From Stygiobacter sp043807765 (lineage in GTDB: Bacteria > Bacteroidota > Ignavibacteria > Ignavibacteriales > Melioribacteraceae): a stretch of DNA of 64,000 bases. The stretch's first letter is position 1. The number at the start of each line of letters is the position of its first letter. Below are positions 47,101-55,535 of this stretch, in pieces. The notes beneath the pieces are model-generated. The model ran no database searches. It had not been told where the DNA came from and saw only the letters and a program-made list of their open reading frames with translations. The stretch covers positions 62,001 to 126,000 of the forward strand of contig JAZDFQ010000059.1 of the NCBI GenBank assembly GCA_043807765.1, given 5' to 3'. The position numbers and the translations under genes are program-made.

Positions 47101-47705
47101 AAATCGCCCGCGCTATAATTTTCGTTTTTCTTTCTTTTAACCGGACTAAATTCACTCGTCCATTTCGTTCCATCGTAGTGAATTATATTGCCTTGCTGCC
47201 CGACTATCCAAGCCTCTCCATTATGCAAGACACTAATAGCGCACCACATCGCATAATCTATATTATCCCACATTACCGGGGGGAGCGGAATTTCTTTCTG
47301 CCTACCCTTTGTTAATGAAAACAATCTTGGTTTATACTTTCCATAATGAGTTTCATGAATTACCCACCAAATTGTTTCGTTGTTGTATTGTGCAATAAAT
47401 GGGAAATCAGAATAAGCATTCTCGGAAATTGAGGTCCACTTACCGTTGTTAAATTCGAGAACTTTTCCTTTAACGTCTTCTCCTTTCCCACGGGAAATCG
47501 CCAATCCGTTTTCCTCATCAATCATTTTAATCTTAGCGCCAAGATCAACGCTCGTCTGCTTAAACCAAACTTCCGATTGTTGCCCGTTCGTGCTGCTTAT
47601 TTCTTTATCGGAATTATTACAGCGTATAAAGAATATTGCGGCAAGTAAAACGGCAAGCGTCTTCGCTGCGTTGTTAAGCTTTTGTGTCGTTGCTTTTTTG
47701 TTCAT
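44139..47705 (-). CDS. Receptor-like transmembrane Ser/Thr protein kinase with propeller/FG-GAP/ASPIC ectodomain
   Basis: A 1188-residue protein. An N-terminal hydrophobic export signal (about 15-28) is followed by YCF48/BNR-like repeats (about 40-360; IVGQQGNIIHYDG, AVGKQGIILKYEN), FG-GAP/VCBS repeats (about 370-720; DFDNDGNLDIYF, DVNNDGWLDLFIG, DYDNDGDIDLFIG), an ASPIC/UnbV segment (about 740-830; NRNAIGAKV, NGIGSNSLSQ), three hydrophobic helices (about 845-925), and a C-terminal Hanks kinase (about 933-1188) with GEGGMGKVY, AVKIL, HRDLKSQNIM and DFGLS. All key kinase residues are present. Topology predicts an external or periplasmic sensor and a cytoplasmic kinase. Substrate and ligand are unknown. 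Confidence 0.88.
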   Translation of the reverse strand: MNKKATTQKLNNAAKTLAVLLAAIFFIRCNNSDKEISSTNGQQSEVWFKQTSVDLGAKIKMIDEENGLAISRGKGEDVKGKVLEFNNGKWTSISENAYSDFPFIAQYNNETIWWVIHETHYGKYKPRLFSLTKGRQKEIPLPPVMWDNIDYAMWCAISVLHNGEAWIVGQQGNIIHYDGTKWTSEFSPVKRKKNENYSAGDLHDIQMISENLGWAVGKQGIILKYENKKWSRYESPTTDELKSISMLDKNFGWIVGDRGTILKYEDGKWIKVDNNFRVTLNAVKTVSETKAWITGARSTLLELKEGNWIENGAIKNFEDSFISLDAAKAEDGSYKLWVIGDNGIYTNSQSLKFSFTDVTANVSLRREGRAAIFRDYDEDGLPDLTTILEDGPPVIYRNQNGNLFSEVTRDYSSQKPGMAQTISSADFDNDGNTDFLEILDDVKNKLSFGTGNFEFREVDTKEYIHPKFIQTDLSLATAQTADFDNDGNLDIYFSNYNFADMLFRNNGAGKFEEVFGKSGIKKIINHSSYGTTLSDFNCDGLVDVLITYKLPDNNQNIYLFINKGGFRFEQKDDSNFFTDKAPTAYASISNDFNNDGFPDLIIFNHEYNLQFLLNDGKANFTDVTATIGFTEKFFHPEPSGGVIAAADVNNDGWLDLFIGSRLFLNSPEFQFTEVGKSVGVDFTGNPTFADYDNDGDIDLFIGSSREALGKGDRTTLYRNNLAEKNFIKVKLIGDVSNRNAIGAKVYLLGFDKGGNNVYKTLRQNGIGSNSLSQEDYSVIHFGINPDLKYQVKVVFPSGLERIVGAERNTTIEISESSLVQRTLVLAKKSFERTLLLIDWKIEIFKLFLILLILACVFFYGRRTKVKKLTYHVYIGLFFLVFYVLLVHLNITKPQFISSLISIGSTSLLALGFIFAAVRYVEIKESSYISHFKLLEILGEGGMGKVYKAIDKQNGKTVAVKILNPHLLKDEENRKRLASEGRLLSSLNHPNIVKVLEFGEAAEHSFVAMEYLGGGTLNDYIEKKFLLSEEKVIEITKQICSGLQTIHSNDIIHRDLKSQNIMFDEAGTVRIMDFGLSKSPLVSTMTTLGTVVGTLGFVAPEQVTNINVDHRVDIFSLGVILYQMLTNKLPFRGENEIALIHSIFNTVPQRPSEINNFISPKLETVIFNCLEKNVDKRFQSVREIIEALE

Positions 47706-47800
47706 TAAGAATGGATTGAATTTAATTTCTCAACTCCATTATAAAACTATGATATTTGATTGGCAACTATAAGCGAGCAAATTAAATGCGGTTATTGAGA

Positions 47801-48574
47801 TTATAACATCTTCAATTGTTTTGTAGAATCTGTGATCTTAAGGATTTCATCCGCGTCTTCTAGCCGGTTAATTTGTATGCTGAAAGAATTTATTTCTTTT
47901 ACAGAATATTCTTTCGCCTCATGAATTTCTCTTTGCGGATATAAAGAAATGTTTTTGCTGTTCAAATCCTTATGCTTTATAAATGAGAAAACAGCACCAA
48001 GAAGCGTTTGTAATAATCCGGCGAGCTCGTCTTTTCCCGCTCCGACTATTTTCTTAAAGTGCTTTTCGTCTATTACAATTGCGCGCAAAGAATCTGCTTC
48101 GTTGTTAAAAGTATCAAATATTGCATTTACTGTATTCTCAATGAATTTTAATACATCCTCCTTCTTAACATCCTTTTCTTCCGAGATGGTTTCCTCGAAA
48201 AAGGCTTTCATTTTAAGTTCTAGAGAAAAATTCGTCGTAATATTTTTTCCATCAGTCAAAAGTTCGCGCTGAAAAGAGTGCTTAAAACACACATCTAAAC
48301 TTTGTTCTTCTTTTTCAATTTTTCCTTCTACAATCACTTGTACTGTTACAAAAAAGTTAAAAACCAGATTGAAATCTATAGACTGATTGTTGTAATTAAT
48401 GGTTGAGTTTTCAATATCTAGGTGTTTTAGATTGATTGAATCTTGAGAGATTTCTTTCAAATCCTTCTTCTGTTCAAGCAATTCTTTTTTGAACTCTGCG
48501 TTCTTCAACTTCTGCATTTCCAAAATTGATTGCTGAAGTCCCTTAATATTTCCCGAGCCGATTTTAACGTTCAC
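47801..48574 (-). CDS. Hypothetical cytoplasmic protein
   Basis: A 257-residue charged protein without signal peptide or membrane helices. It opens with a short coiled-coil-like helix (about 15-45, Lys/Glu-rich), then beta strands (STINYNNQSIDFNLVFNF) and a long helical segment. No known family is recognised. The start is a GTG at 48574 with no ATG near the N-terminus, so the exact start is uncertain. It lies 95 bp upstream of the receptor-kinase gene on the same strand and might be co-expressed, which is only suggestive. Confidence 0.65.
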   Translation of the reverse strand: MNVKIGSGNIKGLQQSILEMQKLKNAEFKKELLEQKKDLKEISQDSINLKHLDIENSTINYNNQSIDFNLVFNFFVTVQVIVEGKIEKEEQSLDVCFKHSFQRELLTDGKNITTNFSLELKMKAFFEETISEEKDVKKEDVLKFIENTVNAIFDTFNNEADSLRAIVIDEKHFKKIVGAGKDELAGLLQTLLGAVFSFIKHKDLNSKNISLYPQREIHEAKEYSVKEINSFSIQINRLEDADEILKITDSTKQLKML

Positions 48575-48642
48575 GTTTGAGATTTTCTTTTATTATCGAA
48601 TAAAAACGTCAAAAGTGAAATGTGAGAAGCACTTGAGATTTT

Positions 48643-48678
48643 CTTTGTGTTCTTTGTGAAGACTTTGTGCTCTTTGCG
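48643..48678. repeat. Heptamer array CTTTGTG in an intergenic gap
   Basis: CTTTGTG at 48643, 48652 and 48663 and CTTTGCG at 48672, spaced 9, 11 and 9 bp. This is a single arm of the dispersed repeat type seen as full palindromes elsewhere in the window; no complementary arm is found here. Confidence 0.55.
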
Positions 48679-48687
48679 TTAAAGTTT

Positions 48688-49620
48688 CTAAATGTGCGTT
48701 GAAAGCACTTCATTCATGCGCGCTTTCATTCCGGCAATTCCTTGTTGCCCTCCGGTGTGTAGAGAAACTATAGTTTTTCCCTCGCCAAAGAATCCTTTTC
48801 TGGCCAGATCATAAACTCCATAAAGCATCTTCCCGGTGTATACCGGATCGAGAATAATTTCATTAATCTCTTCTATTTGCCTTATGAACAAGATTAGCTC
48901 GCGGTTAATTTTTGCGTAACCTCCAAAGTGATAATCCAAATTGATTGACCAATTATCATAATTTCTGCCGGTGAATTCTAAAATGTTTTGCTCTGCATTT
49001 TTATTTAAGAACGCCGCACCGCGAAGCACAGCAAAACCCAATGCTTTTTTAGCTCCATTCAATCCGCAAATTACCCCGGAAATTGTTCCGGCTGTTCCGC
49101 ATGCACTTGTTACATAATCAAATTCCGTTTCGATAAGAGAAGGAATTTCTGCTGCACCTTTTATTGCAAGTTGGTTTGTTCCTCCTTCGGGAACAATGTA
49201 AACTCTGCCAAACTTTTGATAAATCCATTCTGCAAATTCGGGCAAATGCTTTTTGCGGTAATCGCTTCTGTTCACATAATGCAGCTCCATTCCTTGTTCG
49301 GCAGCAAATTGTAGTGTTGGATTAAGCGGCAAGTGTTCTTCACCTCGAATCATTCCAATTGTTTTGAAACCAAATTCCTTTCCAGCCGCTGCAAGTGCGT
49401 GAACATGATTTGAATATGCGCCACCAAAAGTTAGAAGAGTATGGTATCCCTCTTCACTAGCCTTGATCAAGTTATACTTTTGCTTGAACCATTTATTGCC
49501 CGAAACATAAGGATGAATTAAATCCAACCTCTTCATAAATACTTTAACGGGAAGCGGCTCCGGGAATTCAACCAGTTGAAGAACCGCTTTCGTTAGATCA
49601 ATAACAGAATTAAAATTCAT
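48688..49620 (-). CDS. ACC deaminase/D-cysteine desulfhydrase-like PLP enzyme
   Basis: A 310-residue fold-type II PLP enzyme. The PLP lysine is Lys43 in SGNKWFKQKYNL, followed by the substrate-loop FGGAYSNHVHALA and the phosphate-binding EGGTNQLAIKGA/ACGTAGT region. This is the branch containing 1-aminocyclopropane-1-carboxylate deaminase and D-cysteine desulfhydrase; sequence reading alone does not separate the two. Divergent from signal peptidase I. Confidence 0.85.
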   Translation of the reverse strand: MNFNSVIDLTKAVLQLVEFPEPLPVKVFMKRLDLIHPYVSGNKWFKQKYNLIKASEEGYHTLLTFGGAYSNHVHALAAAGKEFGFKTIGMIRGEEHLPLNPTLQFAAEQGMELHYVNRSDYRKKHLPEFAEWIYQKFGRVYIVPEGGTNQLAIKGAAEIPSLIETEFDYVTSACGTAGTISGVICGLNGAKKALGFAVLRGAAFLNKNAEQNILEFTGRNYDNWSINLDYHFGGYAKINRELILFIRQIEEINEIILDPVYTGKMLYGVYDLARKGFFGEGKTIVSLHTGGQQGIAGMKARMNEVLSTHI

Positions 49621-49691
49621 CTTAACCCAAATTCTTGGAAACTATTTTAACAAAGGAAAACTATAAAAGCCACGAACAAGAAGGTAGTGCA

Positions 49692-50588
49692 ATGAAAAAA
49701 AGTAAAGTTGATTTCAAAGAAATTCTTAAGTGGAAGAATCTTAAAAAGTATTTAATTGAATATGGCAAATTAGCGCTGATACTTTTAGTTGTTACAAGTT
49801 CGTTTGTTCAAGGTTCACGAGTTCCTACACCCTCTATGGAAACCACAATAATGACGGGTGATTTTTTGCTTATAAACAAACTCGCTTACGATTTGACCAC
49901 ACCACGCAATATTCCTTTGACAAACATCGCGCTACCTTTTTCGCAATTATTAAAATGGAATGATCCGAAGCGCGGAGACGTTGTTGTGTTTGAGTTTCCG
50001 GGAAACCGAGACGAAATAAAGAATGCCAACATCGAAAACTATGTTAAACGCTGCATCGCCGTTGCCGGAGATGTTCTCGAAATCAAAAACAAAGTTTTGT
50101 ATGTAAACGGAAAGCAGTCTCCTATTCCAGCACATATTCAATATGCCCGCAATTTTACTTTACCGGAAAATTTTGTTGATGGCGAAACTTTTCCAAAAGG
50201 AGTCCCTCAAAACGGAGACAATTATTCACCGCTCATTGTTCCAAAGAAGGGTGATGTAATAAAACTATCCAGCGCTAATATTGAGCAATGGAAAACATTT
50301 ATTGACCGTGAGTTTGGACGAAATGTTGTTTCTTTGCGTGACGGAAAAGTATTTATAGATGGGAAAGAAGCCAGCGAATACAAAGTTACCGACGATTATT
50401 ATTTCATGATGGGCGATAACCGCGACAACAGCTTGGATAGCCGCTACTGGGGATTTGTACCGCGCCGTAACGTGGTTGGTAAACCAATGATTGCTTACTG
50501 GTCTTGGGATAGCAACATTCCAACAACAAATATTTTTGAACTTCTTGCTTCAATTAGATTTAACCGAATAGGGAAGATTGTGTACTAA
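49692..50588 (+). CDS. lepB: Signal peptidase I
   Basis: About 298 residues. One N-terminal membrane helix (about 22-40) precedes the catalytic Ser48 in VPTPSMETTIMTGD; the general-base Lys is K119 in YVKRCIAVAGD; the C-terminal box MGDNRDNSLDSRYWG is present. It removes Sec signal peptides at the outer face of the inner membrane. The frame opens with TTG at 49635, but the ATG at 49692 is preceded by AAGGTAG and fits the family length. The insert between the Lys and the last box (about 80 residues) is typical of Bacteroidota-type LepB. Confidence 0.93.
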   Translation: MKKSKVDFKEILKWKNLKKYLIEYGKLALILLVVTSSFVQGSRVPTPSMETTIMTGDFLLINKLAYDLTTPRNIPLTNIALPFSQLLKWNDPKRGDVVVFEFPGNRDEIKNANIENYVKRCIAVAGDVLEIKNKVLYVNGKQSPIPAHIQYARNFTLPENFVDGETFPKGVPQNGDNYSPLIVPKKGDVIKLSSANIEQWKTFIDREFGRNVVSLRDGKVFIDGKEASEYKVTDDYYFMMGDNRDNSLDSRYWGFVPRRNVVGKPMIAYWSWDSNIPTTNIFELLASIRFNRIGKIVY

Positions 50589-50595
50589 AAGAAAA

Positions 50596-50613
50596 GCGTC
50601 TTGTTAAAGACGC
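50596..50613. terminator. Bidirectional hairpin terminator between lepB and the deacetylase operon
   Basis: GCGTCTT (50596-50602) pairs with AAGACGC (50607-50613) over a GTTA loop. On the minus strand it is followed by TTTTCTTTT, a good terminator for the operon; on the plus strand the T-run is weak. Confidence 0.65.
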
Positions 50614-50621
50614 GTTCTCGT

Positions 50622-51566
50622 TTATTCGTAATCTATTCCAGCGTAATCAGAAACCCACTTTGATGCTTCCGGTTCATCGCCGAAGAAATCCTTTTTCTTT
50701 CCTTGCGTAATTGCCCAGCGGTGAATCCACGATATTCCGTTGTTCTTTATAAATGTGTCTGGTGATTTGTAAGCCTCATCTTTCAATGCTTCATCGAGAG
50801 CAACAAATTCATATTTCTTTTCTCGCATCACATTGCACAAGTCATCAAAATATTCTGCGTTGAGCGCGTTCGCGTGAATTAGAAGTGTCTGAGAAATATT
50901 TCTACCAAACAAAGCAATTGATTGGCTCTCCCAATATTCCAACTTTAACTTCATATATGAAAGATAATCCTTTCCAATTTTGTTCATCATCAGTTCGTTT
51001 TTTTCTTTTCTTGCTTTATCGTATGCCGCTCCGTAAATCCATTCCGAGTTATCAAAAGTTACCGGTGCAATTTTGTAATCGTGTTTAGAAAGAAAACTAT
51101 TTATAGAATCTCGTTTTGCTAATGATAACCCGGTGTGAAGAAATGGATGACGGAAATAACGCAATTTCATTCCTCGTTCAACCAAAAGCTTTTTTGTAAT
51201 TGGCTCTCCGCGCAAAATATCTTTCGTGTATTCATCTACAGAAATTTGATTCGCACTCTTGTGCGAGAACGAATGATTGCCAAGCTCAAAACCGGCATCG
51301 AGCCATTGTTTCAACAAAGCTATTTTGCTATCATCCGGTTGACCGCTAGTAAAAAGTTTACCTTCATTCACAAAACCTATTATCGGCACCTTTTGAAAAG
51401 ATAAGTTTGCAAGCAATTTCTTGGTAACCAATTCACATTGTTCTGTGCTGTAACTGCCAAGTCGCTGCAAAGGCAAATCATCAATCGTTACAGCTATTTT
51501 GCTTTGAGCAACCACGTATGTATTTATCAGAATAATCAGCAAAAGTAAAAATCTATTTTGCTTCAT
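50622..51566 (-). CDS. Exported polysaccharide deacetylase (NodB homology)
   Basis: A 314-residue carbohydrate esterase family 4-type protein with signal peptide (end near VVAQ). The metal site is visible as TIDDLP (Asp-Asp) and NHSFSHKS (two His), with the RHPFLHTG motif. These enzymes remove acetyl groups from peptidoglycan or polysaccharides; the substrate is unclear. It overlaps the upstream amidohydrolase by 14 bp, so it is translated from the same mRNA, the last gene of truA-eamA-amidohydrolase-deacetylase. Confidence 0.88.
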   Translation of the reverse strand: MKQNRFLLLLIILINTYVVAQSKIAVTIDDLPLQRLGSYSTEQCELVTKKLLANLSFQKVPIIGFVNEGKLFTSGQPDDSKIALLKQWLDAGFELGNHSFSHKSANQISVDEYTKDILRGEPITKKLLVERGMKLRYFRHPFLHTGLSLAKRDSINSFLSKHDYKIAPVTFDNSEWIYGAAYDKARKEKNELMMNKIGKDYLSYMKLKLEYWESQSIALFGRNISQTLLIHANALNAEYFDDLCNVMREKKYEFVALDEALKDEAYKSPDTFIKNNGISWIHRWAITQGKKKDFFGDEPEASKWVSDYAGIDYE

Positions 51567-53271
51567 AGGCTATCTTTCCATTAACAATTGTGTACAAAAC
51601 TTTTGTGTTTTTAATTTCTTCTTCTGAGCATTTCAATAAATCATTTGAAAGAACAACAAAATCGGCGTACTTCCCTTTTTCAATTGTTCCCTTAACATCT
51701 TCTTCAAAAGATGCGTATGCACCATATATTGTATAAGATTTCAGCGCTTCTAACCTTGTCATTTTCTGATCCGGATAAAATATTTTTCCTTCCTCATTTT
51801 TTCTTGTTACAGCAGAATAGAAACATTTAATTGGGTTGATATCTTCTACAGGTGCATCTGTGCCATTACAAATTTTCGCACCGCTACTAATTAATTTTTT
51901 CCAAACGTATGCGCCTTCTTCAGCACGTTTGTTGCCAAGCCGCTCCGGCACAAATCCCATATCGCTTGTACAATGAACTGATTGCATTGCTGCAATAACA
52001 CCTAGCTCAGCAAATCGTGGAATATCTTGTACGGATAAATGCTGAGCGTGTTCAATTGCCCAGCGTAATCCAGTTTTAGTTGGATGTTGCTTAAATTTTT
52101 CTTCGTAAATATTTAATGCTTCTCTATTTCCTCTATCACCAATTGCGTGAATGCGCATTTGATAATCGTTCGCAAGGGCTAACTCGGCTATGTTCTTTAG
52201 CTCGTCAATAGGCGTAACATTCGAACCAGAATGATTTTGTAAATCCGAATATGGCTCAAGCAGCCAAGCACCGCGTGAGCCAAGCGCGCCATCTATATAT
52301 TGTTTGATTGAACGCACTGTTAGAAATCCTTTCTCGTAACCCTCTAACTTATACAGCGGCAGTTTTTCATTCATCTTCTCATAAGTATCTTGAACCATCA
52401 CATTTATTCTAACATGGAGTATTTCTTCGAAAGAAAGTCTTTTATAAACGTCAATTACATCAAATGGCTGTCCGGCATCAGCACAAGAAGTTATTCCTTT
52501 TTTCAGACAATCATCTGCTGCAAGCTTAGCAATTTTTCTATAATGCTCTTCTATTTCCCGCGGAGTTCGTTTTGCTAAATACTCGTCATAAATTTTTCTG
52601 ATTAAGTTTTCACCATTCTCTTCAAACACACCTATTGCATTGTGGGCATTATCCCTCACTATTGTCCCACCGTTTGGGTTCGGAGTAGTTTTTGAAATTC
52701 CGGCAAGCCGCATTGCTTTAGCGTTTGCAAATACTGCATGTCCGCTTGCATGAGAAAGCATAACCGGATTTTCCGGTGAAACTTTACTCAGTTCATCATG
52801 AATTGGATAACCATTTATATTTGGATTTGGTGCCGGATTATATTTTTCTTGATGCCAACCTCTGCCGATTATCCATTCACCCGGATTGTGATTTTTTACT
52901 ACTTGAGCAACGATGGAAACAACATCATTCCAATTTTTTGCTCCGCGCAAATCCAGATTAACAAGCGATTCTCCTAATCCTAAAAAGTGTGCGTGACTAT
53001 CATTAAATCCCGGCATTACAAACTTTCCGCCGAGATCAATTACTTTAGTTGATGAACCGATATAGTTATCAACATCTTTATCTAAACCAACAAAGATTAT
53101 TTTTCCATCTCTAACCGCTACTGCTTGTGCAATTGAATTTTGTTGGTCAACCGTTGCAATGTTTCCGTTCCTTAAAACTAAATCCGCAAGTTCTTTCATT
53201 CTATTATCTCCGCAGTTTGAGAGCATGAATAATCCGACAACCAACAAAACGATTGTAAGTAAAGTTTTCAT
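51553..53271 (-). CDS. YtcJ-like amidohydrolase, probable lipoprotein
   Basis: A 572-residue metal-dependent hydrolase of the amidohydrolase-3 (YtcJ) family: LRNGNIATVD, GKFVMPGFNDSHAHFLGLGE (HxH), metal lysine-region and AIGDRGNREALN, WAIEHAQHLS, NGTDAPVEDINP. The N-terminus MKTLLTIVLLVVGLF ends in LSNC, a slightly atypical lipobox, suggesting periplasmic anchoring, although many YtcJ relatives lack export signals. Substrate unknown. It has a GAGG site and overlaps the deacetylase. 11 bp after eamA. Confidence 0.85.
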   Translation of the reverse strand: MKTLLTIVLLVVGLFMLSNCGDNRMKELADLVLRNGNIATVDQQNSIAQAVAVRDGKIIFVGLDKDVDNYIGSSTKVIDLGGKFVMPGFNDSHAHFLGLGESLVNLDLRGAKNWNDVVSIVAQVVKNHNPGEWIIGRGWHQEKYNPAPNPNINGYPIHDELSKVSPENPVMLSHASGHAVFANAKAMRLAGISKTTPNPNGGTIVRDNAHNAIGVFEENGENLIRKIYDEYLAKRTPREIEEHYRKIAKLAADDCLKKGITSCADAGQPFDVIDVYKRLSFEEILHVRINVMVQDTYEKMNEKLPLYKLEGYEKGFLTVRSIKQYIDGALGSRGAWLLEPYSDLQNHSGSNVTPIDELKNIAELALANDYQMRIHAIGDRGNREALNIYEEKFKQHPTKTGLRWAIEHAQHLSVQDIPRFAELGVIAAMQSVHCTSDMGFVPERLGNKRAEEGAYVWKKLISSGAKICNGTDAPVEDINPIKCFYSAVTRKNEEGKIFYPDQKMTRLEALKSYTIYGAYASFEEDVKGTIEKGKYADFVVLSNDLLKCSEEEIKNTKVLYTIVNGKIAYEAK

Positions 53272-53282
53272 TCTTTCCTCTT

Positions 53283-54182
53283 TTACTTTCTGTTTACCAA
53301 AACAACACCACCGATTATTATCAATCCGCTTACCAGCATTAAGAATGTGATTTGCTCACCCAACAAAAGCCACGATCCGAAAAAGGTAACGAATGGCTCT
53401 ATGTATAAATAAGCGCCAACGCGTGATGCGCTCATCTCTGTTAACGCTTGGGCCCACAGCACGTAAGCAACTCCCGAGCACAATATTCCCAAAAATAGTA
53501 TTGCAATCCATCCGCCAAATGATAGGTTTACCACTGCAGCAAAGTTTTCTTTGTTCACCGCAAAGGGAGCTATAAATACGGCAACGATTATAAATAGATA
53601 AAGTGTTGTCATCACCGGCGAGTAATTAAGTGTTGCTTTCTTACTTGCGAGAGAGTAGATAGCCCAAGTGAGCGCACTAAAAATTATTAGCACATCTCCC
53701 TTGTTGTTAATTAAATCAATTGAAGCTGAATCTCCCTTACTTACTAGTAAAATCAATCCGGCAAAGGAAACAATAATTCCAGTCACCTGTTGTTTAGAAA
53801 TTTTTTCTTTGAAAAAGATAAGTGCAAGAATAGTCATGAACACCGGCGTGATACCAATTATCCAACCAGTGTTCGATGCGCTCGTCCATTGCAGTCCGGT
53901 GATTTGAATCCACAAGTGAAAGCAGGCTACAAACGCCAAAAGGAAAACCCATTTATGATCTCTGAGATTGATGTGAAAGTTTTGTTTTTGCCTTACTGCA
54001 ACAACCAAGAGAAACGAAATTCCCAGCAGCTGGCGAACGAAAACAATTACCTCTGGCTTTATTTCTGCAAGCGCTCGCTTTGTTGCAATAAATGATAGAC
54101 CCCAAACGAATACAGCAATTAACGGTTTCCATGAACTGGTGATTAGTGAATGGTTGGTGGTGATTAATTTGTTCTTAATCAT
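53283..54182 (-). CDS. EamA/DMT-family transporter
   Basis: A 299-residue, ten-helix drug/metabolite transporter with two EamA repeats (about 12-145 and 160-295), including the FVWGLSFIATKRAL segment and the WASALTE-like SRVGAYLYIEPFVT region. Substrates of the family are varied exported metabolites. It is 11 bp downstream of truA and 11 bp upstream of the amidohydrolase, so part of one operon. Confidence 0.85.
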   Translation of the reverse strand: MIKNKLITTNHSLITSSWKPLIAVFVWGLSFIATKRALAEIKPEVIVFVRQLLGISFLLVVAVRQKQNFHINLRDHKWVFLLAFVACFHLWIQITGLQWTSASNTGWIIGITPVFMTILALIFFKEKISKQQVTGIIVSFAGLILLVSKGDSASIDLINNKGDVLIIFSALTWAIYSLASKKATLNYSPVMTTLYLFIIVAVFIAPFAVNKENFAAVVNLSFGGWIAILFLGILCSGVAYVLWAQALTEMSASRVGAYLYIEPFVTFFGSWLLLGEQITFLMLVSGLIIIGGVVLVNRK

Positions 54183-54193
54183 GCCGTTGATCT

Positions 54194-55003
54194 TTATCTT
54201 GATCTACTGCTTCTCTTAGCGAAGGAAGCAATACTCATAAATGATGAAAAGTCACTATTAAGTTTTTCTCCTTCGTAAACAATTTGTTCTAAGAATAACC
54301 CGGATGGCGGCGCAGTAAACTTTGCCGGTTCGTTTGTTTCTCTTTCCAAGAATTGTTTAATCTTTCCTTCATTCATAATTCCACGCCCTATTTCCACCAG
54401 CACGCCAACCATTCTTCGGACTTGCTTCCACAAAAAATGAGAGCCCACTACACGAATTAAAATTAAATCGCCTTCACGTTTTAGCTGAACGTCTTCGATC
54501 AAAACTTTTGTAGATTTTTCTGTTTCATCTTTATCAGCAAAAGAAATGTAGTTGTGCATTCCCACAAATTGTTTTGCGGCTTTGCTCATCTTCTCAAAAT
54601 CGAGTTTGTCTTTAATCCACCAGACAAATGGTTTGCCAAATGCAGTTCTTCTTGTAGAAATTTGATAAATGTAACTGCGTGTTTTTGCATCGTGGCGCGA
54701 ATGAAATTTTGGATGAGCTTTTTCCACTTCCAATACATTAATGTCTGCCGGCAGTTCATCATTTAGCTTCATGCGGATAATTTCTGGCGCCAGCATTGTG
54801 TTTGCCTCCAGATGAGCAATCTGGCAAATCGCATGTACGCCAGCATCAGTTCTGCCGGAACCTTGAACATCTACGCGTTCACCTTTAAATATTTTCTCGG
54901 CTACTTCAAGTAATTTACCTTGAACACTCTTTGCGTTTTTCTGCATCTGCCAGCCACTGTAGCGTGTGCCGTCAAATTCGATGTAAAGTTTAAATCTGCT
55001 CAT
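54194..55003 (-). CDS. truA: tRNA pseudouridine(38-40) synthase
   Basis: A 269-residue TruA, which modifies uridines 38-40 of the tRNA anticodon arm. The catalytic aspartate is Asp53 in GSGRTDAGVHA, with IEFDGTRYSGWQ at the N-terminus and the FLWKQVRRMVG motif near residue 200. It is the first gene of the truA-eamA-amidohydrolase-deacetylase operon. The C-terminal tail is Ser/Arg-rich and not conserved. Confidence 0.94.
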   Translation of the reverse strand: MSRFKLYIEFDGTRYSGWQMQKNAKSVQGKLLEVAEKIFKGERVDVQGSGRTDAGVHAICQIAHLEANTMLAPEIIRMKLNDELPADINVLEVEKAHPKFHSRHDAKTRSYIYQISTRRTAFGKPFVWWIKDKLDFEKMSKAAKQFVGMHNYISFADKDETEKSTKVLIEDVQLKREGDLILIRVVGSHFLWKQVRRMVGVLVEIGRGIMNEGKIKQFLERETNEPAKFTAPPSGLFLEQIVYEGEKLNSDFSSFMSIASFAKRSSRSR

Positions 55004-55061
55004 TGCTTCTCAATTGTTTTTGTTAATAAGGTTTACAACTACTTTAAGCATCATCTGTTTT

Positions 55062-55136
55062 GAGTCGTCAAGCATTTCTTGACTACTCAGAGTTCTAATA
55101 TTTCTCAACATCTTATACTGTCAGGTAATTCCTGAC
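55062..55136. repeat. Two hairpin palindromes upstream of truA
   Basis: GTCAAG-N5-CTTGAC (55067-55083, extended by GAGT/ACTC with one mismatch) and GTCAGG-N5-CCTGAC (55120-55136) have the same 6-5-6 geometry. A third, TATCCGGAATTTCCGGATA (55199-55217), lies inside the adjacent RhuM remnant. Confidence 0.5.
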
Positions 55137-55147
55137 GGTTGAAAATT

Positions 55148-55438
55148 CTAGAAATCAGCCGAATTGTTATAAAATTTGCAACAGTTCAATATTTCAATTA
55201 TCCGGAATTTCCGGATAGTTGGATCTTTCTCCAATTCACCTTCTTGGAATACATTTTTAATATGCTCATTTATTGTTCTAACATCTTTTTGGAACAATAG
55301 AGACATTTGTTTCTGTGATAGCCAAACCGTTTCCTCTTCCAACTTAACATCAATAGCGAGATTGCCATCTGCAGTTTTATAAAGAATTATGTCTCCCTTT
55401 GGGGTGTCTACTTGTATTTGTTCCTTTTTCATCTTCAT
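55148..55438 (-). pseudogene. Truncated RhuM-family gene
   Basis: The 96-codon frame begins like RhuM (DIILYKTADGNLAIDVKLEEETVWLSQKQMSLLFQKDVRTINEHI truncated here in description) and continues to the KDPTIRKFRI strand, then loses similarity: the expected YNLDxIISVGYRV region is missing and a stop follows. RhuM proteins are about 300 residues or more and are found near mobile and restriction loci. Only the N-terminal domain, a possible helix-turn-helix, survives. It may be a decayed gene or a small DNA-binding remnant. A 19-bp palindrome overlaps its end. Confidence 0.6.
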
Positions 55439-55535
55439 AATTTTTGTTTATTCAAGTATTAATCTATAAAAGAATATCTTCTCTTGCATCTTACCTTATA
55501 AATTTTGAGTTTGGCAAAAACAAAAAGGAACAACA

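Noticed and set aside
55010..55111. 33-codon minus frame just upstream of truA
   Set aside because: Weak ribosome site and no family; it contains one of the palindromes and is probably not coding.
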